Shown here: positions 18,342 through 27,409 of the stretch, piece by piece | Layout of the letters: the number at the start of each line of letters is the position of its first letter | How positions within the stretch are numbered: the first letter of the stretch is position 1 | Source: Flavobacterium sp. CG_23.5 | GTDB lineage: Bacteria > Bacteroidota > Bacteroidia > Flavobacteriales > Flavobacteriaceae | Assembly: GCF_017875765.1 (NCBI RefSeq) | Contig: NZ_JAGGNA010000001.1 | Span: 3,437,001 to 3,501,000 of the forward strand | Direction: 5' to 3' | DNA: 64,000 nucleotides | The notes under the pieces: generated by a model | What the model saw: only the letters and a program-made list of their open reading frames with translations | Told to the model about the DNA's origin: nothing | The model's database searches: none | Translations under genes and position numbers: made by a program

Positions 18342-18839
18342 ATGAAAAAAATCCTTCTACTTTCCGATACGCACAGTCATATTGACGATACGATTTTAAA
18401 ATATGTGGCTCAGGCTGATGAAGTTTGGCATGCGGGAGATATTGGCGATTTGACGGTGATGGACACGATTAAAAAACTGAAACCGCTCCGCTGTGTCTAT
18501 GGTAATATTGATGATGCTAAAGCGCGATTAGAATTTCCGTTACACAACCGTTTTATGTGCGAAGGAGTGGATGTTTGGATTACTCATATCGGCGGTTATC
18601 CGGGCAAATACAACCCTAGTATTAAAGCGGAGATGGCTGCAAATCCCCCAAAGTTATTTATTTGTGGACATTCGCATATTCTTAAAGTTATGTTTGATAA
18701 AAAACACAATCTCTTGCATATGAATCCCGGAGCCGCTGGAAAAAGTGGTTTTCACCAGGTGCGTACCATGCTGCGTTTTGTGATTGATGGCGATAAAATC
18801 AAAGACTTGGAGATTATTGAAATCGAAAAAAAGGCGTAA
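18342..18839 (+). CDS. Metallophosphoesterase, YfcE/MJ0936 type
   Basis: This 165-residue cytoplasmic phosphoesterase has the metal ligands of the family: DTHSH near the N-terminus, HAGDIGD, YGNIDD in place of the usual GNCD, and CGHSHI with a following NPGAAG. Members hydrolyse phosphodiesters or phosphomonoesters with two metal ions; the natural substrate is not known. The gene is divergent from truA and its leader holds a strong hairpin (18249-18289). The stop directly abuts the convergent kinase gene, with no terminator between. Confidence 0.9.
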   Translation: MKKILLLSDTHSHIDDTILKYVAQADEVWHAGDIGDLTVMDTIKKLKPLRCVYGNIDDAKARLEFPLHNRFMCEGVDVWITHIGGYPGKYNPSIKAEMAANPPKLFICGHSHILKVMFDKKHNLLHMNPGAAGKSGFHQVRTMLRFVIDGDKIKDLEIIEIEKKA

Positions 18840-20537
18840 TTATTTTTGATACGCAATAGGTACCGCGATGGAAATTGAGGTACCAGAATCAACCTTAGAA
18901 TTAATTGCGATGGTTCCTTTTAGATTGTTTATTCTGGCGTGAATTTGATTGAGTCCGAAACCGTCGAGAAACCCAAATTTATCAGTGTCAAAGCCTTTTC
19001 CATTATCAGTAATATGAATTTGGAGTGATTCATTATATTCTTGAATGGTCACATTTGCTTTACCGGCTTGACTGTGTTTAATTATATTATTCAAAAGCTC
19101 CGTTACGATAAAATAAATTTTCATTTCAAAATCTTCATCGTATCGAGTTATAGTGGATACGACACTTGAATAGTTAAAATGAAGTAGCGAATTTGAATTT
19201 TTTTCGCATAGATCTTCCAAAGCATAAAACAAACCAAATCGCGCTAAAAGCGATGGCATAAGTTCATGAGACAAATCACGGACTTTGTCGTGGGCTTCTT
19301 TTAAGATGGTTTTAGTTTTAACTATTTCTTGAGGAGGAGATTGATTTTGAGAGGTAAAAACTGTCAAATGCAATCCCGCTGAGGAAAGCAAAGCACTTAT
19401 GTTATCATGTAAAAAAGAAGCGATTTTTTTTCGCTCCATTTCTTGTCCGTTAATAGAGGCATTGATGATATTTTCCTGAATTTGACTTTGTAGGTCTTTG
19501 AGTTTTGAATTTTGTTTTAGTCTTGTATTTTGAAAGAAAAAGTAAAAAAGAATGATGATTAATAGTAATGATGCTATGATGATGACGCTTATTTGTTTGT
19601 TTTTATATTGCTTTTCAATCAATAATTGCTGGTTTGTCTCGTATTTGGTTTCAATATTGTCAATCTCTCTTTTATACGCGTCTAATTCGAGATTGATGCC
19701 AGCTACGTTAATTTTCTTGAGCTTTTCTTCATTGTTAAGCTCAGCGGTTATTGAATTGTAATCTGCAAGGTTTTGATAGGCTTTTTGATACTTACCATTT
19801 TTCAATAAAAATTTGGAGTACTCCAAATGTGAAAAAGATAAATCTGATTTTTCATTTCCTAATTTTCCTAATCTTATGGCATTTTGAAAAAAAAGATCCG
19901 CTTTTTCAATATCCATTTTATGATTATAATACATCCCGTTGAGCATGTTTAATGCGACTATAGTACTTTCGTCGCCGTATTTTTTATGGAATTTATTTAT
20001 GAATTGTAAATAGGGGTACCCGTCGTCAAAACGGCCAGTATCAAAATAGGCCCAAGTAATATTGAGTTTTGTAAAAACAGTCTGACTGATGTCTTTTATC
20101 TTTTCACTGTATTCTAGCGATTTTTTATAGAAGAAAATTCCTTTCTCGTATTGTTTTTTATCAAAGCAATAGATGTTCCCTAAATTATTATAAAGCCAGT
20201 TTTTTAATTGGTAATTGTTAGTTTTATTTGCGTACAACAAGCCTTTATTATAGTAGAAAAAAGCTTTGTCGACTTCGGTCATTTCATCAAAATTTGCCCC
20301 AATAGTGTTGTAAATAGTGGCGATGAGATTGTCATCTTTAATTGCTATCGCGTACTGCAACGCAATTCTGGATTTGACTAAGGATTTTTCAAATTGATCC
20401 TCTTTCATGTATTGGTTCGCCTCTTTTGCCAATGCTGTTATTTTATTCTTAGATGGGGTTATTTCTTTTGCAAGAATACCAGCATTTAATAGATTGAGAA
20501 CAAACAGCAGTAATAAAATGATTCGGGTTTGGGGCAT
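18840..20537 (-). CDS. TPR sensor histidine kinase (NarX/DesK-type transmitter)
   Basis: This 565-residue protein starts with a signal peptide (about 1-23), followed by tetratricopeptide-like repeats to about 290, a coiled stretch, one membrane helix (SVIIIASLLLIIILFYFFF), and a HisKA_3/HATPase module. His377 in ERKKIASFLHDN is the acceptor. The N box is TELLNNIIKHS and the G box DNGKGFD. The TPR part should face the periplasm. The gene follows the NarL-type regulator at 20564-21226 by 26 bases, so the two form a classic pair in which the kinase phosphorylates Asp57 of that regulator. The signal is unknown. Confidence 0.9.
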   Translation of the reverse strand: MPQTRIILLLLFVLNLLNAGILAKEITPSKNKITALAKEANQYMKEDQFEKSLVKSRIALQYAIAIKDDNLIATIYNTIGANFDEMTEVDKAFFYYNKGLLYANKTNNYQLKNWLYNNLGNIYCFDKKQYEKGIFFYKKSLEYSEKIKDISQTVFTKLNITWAYFDTGRFDDGYPYLQFINKFHKKYGDESTIVALNMLNGMYYNHKMDIEKADLFFQNAIRLGKLGNEKSDLSFSHLEYSKFLLKNGKYQKAYQNLADYNSITAELNNEEKLKKINVAGINLELDAYKREIDNIETKYETNQQLLIEKQYKNKQISVIIIASLLLIIILFYFFFQNTRLKQNSKLKDLQSQIQENIINASINGQEMERKKIASFLHDNISALLSSAGLHLTVFTSQNQSPPQEIVKTKTILKEAHDKVRDLSHELMPSLLARFGLFYALEDLCEKNSNSLLHFNYSSVVSTITRYDEDFEMKIYFIVTELLNNIIKHSQAGKANVTIQEYNESLQIHITDNGKGFDTDKFGFLDGFGLNQIHARINNLKGTIAINSKVDSGTSISIAVPIAYQK

Positions 20538-20563
20538 AAATGATTTATTAGAAAGTAAATAAT

Positions 20564-21226
20564 TTATGATTTGACTAAATTGTTTTTAATGGCATATTTA
20601 ACCAGACCGATACTATTTTTCAGGTCTAGTTTTTTCATAATATTCTTGCGATGGGTTTCGACGGTATTTATACTGATGTATAATTGTTCACTGATTTCTT
20701 TACCGCTATATTCTAAAGAAATTAAAGTAATGATTTCGATTTCTCTTCCAGTCAATATAGAATTAAGAGCAGAATCTATCTTGTTTAATTTTGGATTGTC
20801 TTTTGTTACATTATTGAATATTTTTTCTCTTACCGCTTCGCAAAAATATTCTTCACCTCTATAAACTGCTTCAATTGCTTCGACTATATTTTCTCCGGCA
20901 CATTGTTTAGTCAAATAGCCACTGGCACCCAATTTCATGATTTCTTTTATCAATTTTAAATCATCATAACTGGAGAGAATTATTACCTTACAAGGAAACC
21001 CTTTTTCGGCAAATTCTTTAATGACTGCAATGCCGTCTTTTTGGGGCATATTGATATCCAGCATGAGGATATCGGTTTTGTTTTGAGTGACTTCATCAAA
21101 AAGGTTACTGCCATTTAAAGAGAATCCCACCACTTCAAAATCTGGAATGGTTTGTAGTAATGAACTAATACCATCAATAAGAATTTGATGATCATCGGCC
21201 AAGTGGATTCTAATTTTAGTTGTCAT
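20564..21226 (-). CDS. NarL/FixJ-type response regulator
   Basis: This 220-residue regulator has a receiver domain (Asp57 in LMLDINMPQKDG, acidic pair ADD at 10-12) and a LuxR-type HTH near the C-terminus (LTGREIEIITLI and ISINTVETHRKNIMKKL). It binds DNA as a phosphorylated dimer. It is first in a two-gene operon with the TPR kinase. A TAAATTTG box at 21244-21251 lies 18 bases before the ATG. Confidence 0.93.
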   Translation of the reverse strand: MTTKIRIHLADDHQILIDGISSLLQTIPDFEVVGFSLNGSNLFDEVTQNKTDILMLDINMPQKDGIAVIKEFAEKGFPCKVIILSSYDDLKLIKEIMKLGASGYLTKQCAGENIVEAIEAVYRGEEYFCEAVREKIFNNVTKDNPKLNKIDSALNSILTGREIEIITLISLEYSGKEISEQLYISINTVETHRKNIMKKLDLKNSIGLVKYAIKNNLVKS

Positions 21227-21243
21227 ATATTGTAAACTTTAGC

Positions 21244-21251
21244 CAAATTTA
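21244..21251 (-). promoter_or_regulatory. -7 box of the NarL-type two-component operon
   Basis: TAAATTTG on the minus strand matches the Bacteroidota -7 consensus and would give a very short leader. No clear TTG is present at -33. Confidence 0.35.
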
Positions 21252-21328
21252 TAAAAAAACCATAAAGATACCATTTAATAAGATTTTTATTATTTTTAAA
21301 ATATAAAATTTTAATGTATTGTACAAAA

Positions 21329-21354
21329 AAACCCGAACTGTTACATTCGGGTTT
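21329..21354 (-). terminator. Terminator downstream of DUF4293 gene
   Basis: AAACCCGAA pairs with TTCGGGTTT, with a run of T on the minus strand, 31 bases after the stop. Confidence 0.75.
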
Positions 21355-21384
21355 CCTTCGCACTAATAAACTAAGTTTATAGGT

Positions 21385-21798
21385 TTACCTCAATCTGTCC
21401 ACAGATTTTACAAGATCCTCATCCTTCTTGATGGCTTTATTAGCCAAGACTAATAACACGATAGCCAAGATAGGTAGAAACATCCCAATACCTTTCTCAG
21501 AAACCACTTGAGTTTCTCCAGATAGATTTAGTGAACGATATACAAACAATCCTAATAAAATCAAATTTAATATGATATTCAACCTGCCAATAACAAATTG
21601 ATTTTGTCTTTTTTTATAGGAAACAATACTTAATAAGGAAAGCGTTGTGCTTAATCCTAAAAGGATAACATAAAATTGGTTTTGCATAAAATAATAATCA
21701 GAACCGTCTTTCATTATCCAAAGTGGAAAAATGAAGGGTAACACTAGAGTAACTATTAAAGCAAGAAATAAATATATAGTCTGAATTCTTTGTATCAT
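21385..21798 (-). CDS. DUF4293 family membrane protein
   Basis: This 137-residue protein has four predicted membrane helices (about 5-28, 40-60, 70-90 and 102-122) and a charged C-terminus. It looks like the DUF4293 family of Bacteroidota, whose function is unknown and which I recall as a usual neighbour of rho, as here. The gene is divergent from rho and has its own terminator. Confidence 0.8.
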   Translation of the reverse strand: MIQRIQTIYLFLALIVTLVLPFIFPLWIMKDGSDYYFMQNQFYVILLGLSTTLSLLSIVSYKKRQNQFVIGRLNIILNLILLGLFVYRSLNLSGETQVVSEKGIGMFLPILAIVLLVLANKAIKKDEDLVKSVDRLR

Positions 21799-21980
21799 GG
21801 TTTGAATTTGTTTTACAAAAATATATTTTTCTTTTTAATAAATACTATTGTATGATTAAATTTTATTCGTATTATTGCATAACAATACCGTAAGCACTTC
21901 ATACTGCGGTTGATTCAAAATAAAAAAGTTCACTACCTATCTTTAGATTTTTCCAAATTAATTAAACTCATAGAATATTC

Positions 21981-23792
21981 ATGTTTGATATTTCTGCATT
22001 AAAAGAAATGAAGCTATCTGAGCTTCAAGAAATAGCTAAATCAGCTAAAACCATAAAGTTTAACGGTGTAAAAAAAGAGACCTTAATTAGTCAGATTTTA
22101 GAACATCAGACTACTAATGTTGATTCAGCATTGGATAAAAATAAGGAAAGCAATGTTGTTTCTGTTATTGATAGAAAACAAGAAGAAACTGGTGAAGATG
22201 ATAAACCAAAAAGAGCACGAATTGTTCCTGCTAAAAAAGTGGCGATTCAAAAGACTCCAGTAAATTCTATTTTGCAAGTTGAAGAAAATCAAATGGAGAT
22301 CAGTTCTCCGGATCAATTAATTACTGCGGAACCGATTATAAAAACAGTGGAAACACTAGAAGCTAAAGAAACCGTTGAAACTGAAAACAAAGTAGGTAAA
22401 ATTGTAAAATTCAGTAAATCAGCCTACGAAAAGAAAATTGCCTTAAAAAAGGATAAAGAAGAAGTAAAGGAAGCTGCTCCTAAAGAAAGTGAAGGTGCAA
22501 CAGAATTAGGGACAGAAGAAAATATTGAAGTTTCTGCACCGGTAAAAAAGATAAATCCAAATCAATTACATAAGCAAAATCAAGCCGTAAATCCAAACCA
22601 AAACGGAAACCAAAACGGAAATCAAAACCCAAACTTTAAAAGTAAGAAAAGTAATTTTGCAGCTTCTGATTTTGAATTTGATGGAATTATTGAAAGTGAA
22701 GGCGTTCTGGAAATGATGCCTGATGGTTATGGCTTCTTGCGTTCTTCCGATTATAATTATTTGGCTTCGCCGGATGATATTTATTTATCAACATCACAAA
22801 TTAGATTGTTCGGACTTAAAACTGGAGATACCGTAAAAGGAGTAGTTCGTCCCCCAAAAGAAGGAGAGAAATTTTTCCCTTTGGTTCGCGTTTTGAAAAT
22901 AAACGGACATGATCCGCAGGTAGTTCGCGATAGAGTTTCATTCGAACATTTAACTCCTGTTTTTCCATCGGAAAAATTCAAATTGGCCGAGAAGGAAAGC
23001 ACGATATCTACCCGAATTATTGATTTGTTTTCTCCAATAGGAAAAGGACAACGTGGTATGATTGTGGCTCAGCCTAAAACAGGTAAAACCATGTTGCTTA
23101 AAGATATTGCAAATGCAATTGCAGCTAACCATCCTGAAGTCTATTTAATAGTTTTGTTGATAGACGAGCGTCCGGAAGAGGTTACTGATATGCAACGCAG
23201 TGTACGTGGGGAAGTAATTGCTTCCACTTTTGACAGAGAACCTCAGGAGCATGTGAAAATTGCGAATATTGTTCTCGAAAAAGCAAAACGTCTGGTAGAA
23301 TGTGGTCATGATGTAGTGATTCTTTTGGATTCTATTACTCGTTTAGCAAGAGCGTACAATACAGTACAGCCTGCGTCAGGAAAAGTATTAAGTGGAGGTG
23401 TAGATGCTAATGCATTACAAAAACCAAAACGTTTCTTTGGTGCTGCTCGTAATGTTGAGAATGGAGGTTCGTTAAGTATTATTGCAACCGCTTTAACCGA
23501 AACAGGATCCAAAATGGATGAAGTGATTTTTGAAGAATTTAAAGGTACTGGAAATATGGAACTGCAATTGGATAGAAAAATTGCAAACAAACGTATCTTC
23601 CCAGCTATCGATTTGACTTCTTCTAGCACAAGACGTGATGATTTATTATTAGATCAAAAAACATTACAACGCATGTGGATTATGAGAAAATATCTTTCAG
23701 ATATGAATCCGGTGGAAGCAATGGATTTTATTAACGATCGTTTCAAGAAAACAAAAAATAATGAAGAGTTTTTAATTTCTATGAATGATTAA
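21981..23792 (+). CDS. rho: Transcription termination factor Rho, long Bacteroidota form
   Basis: Rho is the hexameric RNA-dependent ATPase that ends transcription of untranslated RNA. This 603-residue form has the SAP-like Rho_N at 1-45 ([17 protein letters not shown]), a long charged and Asn/Gln-rich insertion (about 50-225), an RNA-binding cold-shock fold beginning [18 protein letters not shown], then the ATPase core with [10 protein letters not shown] (Walker A) and [16 protein letters not shown] (Walker B). The insertion contains short NQNG repeats and is typical of the phylum; such low-complexity regions may support RNA binding or phase separation. A strong terminator follows. Confidence 0.97.
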   Translation: MFDISALKEMKLSELQEIAKSAKTIKFNGVKKETLISQILEHQTTNVDSALDKNKESNVVSVIDRKQEETGEDDKPKRARIVPAKKVAIQKTPVNSILQVEENQMEISSPDQLITAEPIIKTVETLEAKETVETENKVGKIVKFSKSAYEKKIALKKDKEEVKEAAPKESEGATELGTEENIEVSAPVKKINPNQLHKQNQAVNPNQNGNQNGNQNPNFKSKKSNFAASDFEFDGIIESEGVLEMMPDGYGFLRSSDYNYLASPDDIYLSTSQIRLFGLKTGDTVKGVVRPPKEGEKFFPLVRVLKINGHDPQVVRDRVSFEHLTPVFPSEKFKLAEKESTISTRIIDLFSPIGKGQRGMIVAQPKTGKTMLLKDIANAIAANHPEVYLIVLLIDERPEEVTDMQRSVRGEVIASTFDREPQEHVKIANIVLEKAKRLVECGHDVVILLDSITRLARAYNTVQPASGKVLSGGVDANALQKPKRFFGAARNVENGGSLSIIATALTETGSKMDEVIFEEFKGTGNMELQLDRKIANKRIFPAIDLTSSSTRRDDLLLDQKTLQRMWIMRKYLSDMNPVEAMDFINDRFKKTKNNEEFLISMND

Positions 23793-23859
23793 TAAATTAG
23801 TTTAAAGTTTTTTAGTTTAAGGTTAGAATAAGGTTGAACTAAAAAAAATAATCCCATAA

Positions 23860-23888
23860 AAAAAGTCCTCGATTTTCGAGGACTTTTT
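23860..23888. terminator. Bidirectional terminator between rho and the RNA methylase
   Basis: A perfect 13-bp stem (23860-23872 with 23876-23888), with a three-base loop and A/T tails, lies between convergent genes. Confidence 0.9.
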
Positions 23889-23917
23889 TGTGAATGATAT
23901 TTACCAGCTTTTAAACC

Positions 23918-25183
23918 TTAAGATTTTTCAGTTTTCTCTAATTTTTCAGTTCTTTCAGGTTTTTCTATAGCTTCTTTTCGTTCTAACAAAGCCATGTAGA
24001 ATCCGTCAAAACCAGATTCTGATGCCAGAATTTTTTGGTCTTTTACAAAGTTGAACTGTTTACCAATATCGGTAGTCAAAAATCGAGCAATTTGCTCTTG
24101 ATTTTCTGATGGTAGTATAGAACAAGTGGCATATACTAATTTACCTCCCGGTTTTACAATTTTAGAATAACTCTCTAAAACTTCCGATTGTACTTTACGA
24201 ATATTGTCAATGAATTCAGGTTTTAATTTCCATTTAGCGTCTGGATTCCTTTTAAGTACTCCTAAACCGCTACAAGGCGCGTCAATCAATACACGATCTG
24301 CTTTTTCGTGTAATTTTTTGATAATTTTTGTGGAGTCAATAATACGATATTCAATATTGAAAGCACCGTCTCTTTTTGCACGGATTTTTAATTGCTTTAA
24401 TTTACTTTCATATAAATCCATTGCAATTAGCTGTCCTTTATTTTCCATCAAAGAAGCGATGTGCAACGTTTTTCCCCCTGCACCTGCACAAGTATCCACC
24501 ACACGCATTCCTGGTTTTACATCAAGGAAAGCAGCTACTAATTGGGAATTGGCATCTTGAACTTCGAAGAAACCTTGTTTAAAAGCATCAGTCAAGAAAA
24601 CATTAGCTCTTTCTTTTAAAACTAAAGCATCAGGTTGATTTTTTAATGTTTCTGTTTCGATGTTTAAATCCATCAAAATAGCACGTAATGCTTCTCTATT
24701 TGTCTTAAGGGTGTTTACTCTTAAAATAACTTTTGCTGGTTGGTTTTGAGCTGTGATTTCCGTAGCCCAAACTTTTTCACCTAATTCTTTAACCCCTAAT
24801 TCATCCATCCAATCCGGAATAGATTCTTTCAAAGCTCTAACTTTAGACAGCTCATCAAAACGGCCTTTTATTTTTCTCTCCGGAGTTCCTTCCAGCTGAC
24901 GCCAATCAGGAATAGGGTAGCCTCTTAAGACTGCCCATACGGAGAACATTCTCCAAAGATTGTCTCTATCGAAGGGTTCTTTTACTTCGGCTATTTCTGC
25001 ATATAATCTTTTCCAACGAACGACTTCGTAGATGGTTTCCGCAACAAATTTTCTATCGGAGCTTCCCCAACGTTTGTCTTTTTTTAAGGATCTGGCTACC
25101 ACTTTATCAGCATATTCGCCTTCGTTAAAAATGGCATTTAAAGCGTCAATGGTAGTATAAACTAAATTTCTGTGTAATCTCAT
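23918..25183 (-). CDS. RsmB/NOP-type rRNA 5-methylcytosine methyltransferase
   Basis: This 421-residue SAM-dependent enzyme methylates cytosine C5 in RNA, most likely 16S rRNA. An N-terminal NusB-like/PUA-type region (1-140) is followed by the Rossmann methylase: VVDTCAGAGGKTLHIA (SAM site), DAPCSGLG (Cys), and ATCSILPSENQ, which holds the catalytic Cys. The last 18 residues are a Glu/Lys-rich tail (KPERTEKLEKTEKS). The N-terminal region is short compared with E. coli RsmB. The TACCTTTG box at 25201-25208 probably drives it. Confidence 0.9.
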   Translation of the reverse strand: MRLHRNLVYTTIDALNAIFNEGEYADKVVARSLKKDKRWGSSDRKFVAETIYEVVRWKRLYAEIAEVKEPFDRDNLWRMFSVWAVLRGYPIPDWRQLEGTPERKIKGRFDELSKVRALKESIPDWMDELGVKELGEKVWATEITAQNQPAKVILRVNTLKTNREALRAILMDLNIETETLKNQPDALVLKERANVFLTDAFKQGFFEVQDANSQLVAAFLDVKPGMRVVDTCAGAGGKTLHIASLMENKGQLIAMDLYESKLKQLKIRAKRDGAFNIEYRIIDSTKIIKKLHEKADRVLIDAPCSGLGVLKRNPDAKWKLKPEFIDNIRKVQSEVLESYSKIVKPGGKLVYATCSILPSENQEQIARFLTTDIGKQFNFVKDQKILASESGFDGFYMALLERKEAIEKPERTEKLEKTEKS

Positions 25184-25200
25184 TTTAAATAATTGAGGTG

Positions 25201-25208
25201 CAAAGGTA
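25201..25208 (-). promoter_or_regulatory. -7 box upstream of the RNA methylase gene
   Basis: TACCTTTG on the minus strand lies 17 bases from the start codon. The same octamer lies before kup and in the YkuD_2 promoter. No TTG is at the standard distance. Confidence 0.4.
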
Positions 25209-25273
25209 CTATTAATTGATTGAATGTTATATTTTTAATAATGATTGTTGGTTTTATATTTTTGATCCAAAAA

Positions 25274-25299
25274 AAAACACTGCTTTTAGACAGTGTTTT
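25274..25299 (-). terminator. Terminator downstream of kup
   Basis: AAAACACTG pairs with CAGTGTTTT with an eight-base loop and flanking A/T runs, 25 bases past the kup stop. Confidence 0.75.
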
Positions 25300-25323
25300 A
25301 TTCATATAAATTTGGAATTTTTT

Positions 25324-27285
25324 TTATTTAACTCTGACCAATTCAATTTTTTCCGGGGCATGAAGCACCATTGGAAATTTTTCTATTTTAACGGAACTGC
25401 TGTCAAGACCAAAAGCGCTTTCTTCAGATAAACTTAGTTTTTTAATCAAGAAATAAGAGTTCATTATTATTTTTTCATGCCAACGTAAGTCACTATCGTT
25501 GGATAAGAATTTTTCAGATAGAACAAATTTAAAATCACCGATAATATTATTTTTATTTAAAGATTCGTATCTGCTGGTAATATCCACTTCGCCTTTTTTT
25601 ACCATGTCTCTTATTACCTCTCTAAACATCAGGTTAATCTTAGTAGGTTCCCTAAAGCCTAGATTGAAGTCAACACGATAAAGATCGTCTTTAAGAATTT
25701 CGGTTACTTTATATTCTTTTTTATACGGCTCACTCAATATGTTTACATGAACAAACCAATACATATCAGCTCTTTTGGGTCTTTTTTGTAGAATAGAATA
25801 CATTACTTTTTCTTCTATCTCATCAGTGCGATTGGCATTTGTCATATAAACTAAATGCGTTGCGTATTTTGGGATAGATAAATCGGCGCTTAATTCCATT
25901 AAGACTTTCTTATAATCATCAATCTTAACAATTTTGGTATACGTTTTATTGATTTTCTTAGCGGAATACCAAATAGTCATTATCGATATTAATACTAATG
26001 CTATAAAAAGGGTTACGTAGCCGCCTTCTGCAAATTTTGTTATATTGGCCGCAAGGAAACTAAATTCGATAGTTAAATAAATTGTAATTAAAGGGACAAT
26101 AAAGTACAGTTTTACTCTTTTCAATATCAAATAAAAATTAAGTAAAATAGTGGTCATGATCATACATAATATAATGGCCAATCCATAGGCATGCTGCATA
26201 TTACTTGATTCTCCGAAGTGTAATACGATGCCGACACAACCAAAGAATAATAGCCAGTTTATGGACGGAATGTAGAGTTGTCCTTTTAATTCTGTTGGGT
26301 ATTTTATTTTTACTTTTGGCCAAAAATTTAATCTCATAGCCTCATTTATCAAAGTAAATGAACCGCTGATAAGTGCTTGAGAGGCAATTACAGCAGCCAA
26401 GGTAGCAATAACAATTCCTATGGGTTGAAACCAACTGGGCATAATCAGATAGAATGGATTTGCATTTTTTCCGCCTAAACTTTGCAGAGTTTGACCTCCA
26501 TGATGAATTAAATAAGCCCCTTGTCCAAAATAGTTAAGCACTAAGGCTGTTTTTACAAAAATCCAGCTTATTCTAATGTTTTTACGCCCACAATGCCCCA
26601 TATCCGAATATAACGCTTCCGCACCAGTAGTACATAGAAATACAAAACCCAGCACAAAAAAACCATCGGGGTGAATTTTTAATAAATGATACGCATAATA
26701 TGGATTTATTGCTTTAAAAACTTCGGTATGTTGTGCGATTTGTATTACACCTAAAACAGCAAGCATTCCAAACCAAATCATCATTATCGGTGCGAAAAAT
26801 TTACCGACTAATTTCGTTCCAAATTGTTGAATAGTAAAGAGTATAAATAAAATACCTATAACAATAGGAACTGTGTCCATTTGAGGATAGTAAGTTCTAA
26901 TTCCTTCGACTGCAGAGGATACCGAGATTGGAGGTGTAATGATTCCATCGGCAAGTAAGGCACTTCCCCCAATGATTGCGGGGACAATTAACCATTGAAT
27001 TTTTGTTTTCTTGACTAAGGCATATAAAGCAAAAATACCACCTTCACCGTGATTGTCTGCGCTTAATGTGATAATTACGTACTTGATGGTGGTTTGTAAG
27101 GTAAGTGTCCAGAAAACAGCCGATATACCTCCTAAAACTACATCTGCATTTATAATATGATTGCCTAATATGGCTGTCATTACATATAAAGGTGAGGTTC
27201 CAATGTCACCGTAAATTATTCCTAATGAAACTAATAACCCGCCTAATGTTAATTTAGTATGCAGGTCTTTGTGCGATGCGCTCAT
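25324..27285 (-). CDS. kup: KUP/Trk-type potassium uptake protein
   Basis: Kup imports K+ driven by the proton gradient. This copy has 653 residues. The N-terminus (GLLVSLGIIYGDIGTSPLYV) is the family signature, followed by about 12 membrane helices to residue 430 and a cytoplasmic C-terminal domain. GEGGIFALYALV and the GADGIITPP-like LADGIITPPISVSSA motif are also conserved. It is monocistronic, with a -7 box at 27308-27315 and a terminator at 25274. Confidence 0.96.
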   Translation of the reverse strand: MSASHKDLHTKLTLGGLLVSLGIIYGDIGTSPLYVMTAILGNHIINADVVLGGISAVFWTLTLQTTIKYVIITLSADNHGEGGIFALYALVKKTKIQWLIVPAIIGGSALLADGIITPPISVSSAVEGIRTYYPQMDTVPIVIGILFILFTIQQFGTKLVGKFFAPIMMIWFGMLAVLGVIQIAQHTEVFKAINPYYAYHLLKIHPDGFFVLGFVFLCTTGAEALYSDMGHCGRKNIRISWIFVKTALVLNYFGQGAYLIHHGGQTLQSLGGKNANPFYLIMPSWFQPIGIVIATLAAVIASQALISGSFTLINEAMRLNFWPKVKIKYPTELKGQLYIPSINWLLFFGCVGIVLHFGESSNMQHAYGLAIILCMIMTTILLNFYLILKRVKLYFIVPLITIYLTIEFSFLAANITKFAEGGYVTLFIALVLISIMTIWYSAKKINKTYTKIVKIDDYKKVLMELSADLSIPKYATHLVYMTNANRTDEIEEKVMYSILQKRPKRADMYWFVHVNILSEPYKKEYKVTEILKDDLYRVDFNLGFREPTKINLMFREVIRDMVKKGEVDITSRYESLNKNNIIGDFKFVLSEKFLSNDSDLRWHEKIIMNSYFLIKKLSLSEESAFGLDSSSVKIEKFPMVLHAPEKIELVRVK

Positions 27286-27307
27286 GTATATTTATTAAAA
27301 AACTCGT

Positions 27308-27315
27308 CAAAGGTA
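27308..27315 (-). promoter_or_regulatory. -7 box upstream of kup
   Basis: TACCTTTG on the minus strand matches the consensus and lies 22 bases upstream of the kup ATG. Confidence 0.4.
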
Positions 27316-27361
27316 CTGTTTTAAAAGATATTAGAGCAGTTTATTTGAAAAAAGACATAAA

Positions 27362-27390
27362 AAAAACACGGTCGTTCAAACCGTGTTTTT
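27362..27390 (-). terminator. Terminator downstream of the repeat protein gene
   Basis: A perfect 11-bp stem (27362-27372 with 27380-27390) with a seven-base loop lies 20 bases past the stop of the gene at 27410. Confidence 0.8.
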
Positions 27391-27409
27391 AAAATTGATA
27401 TTTAATTTT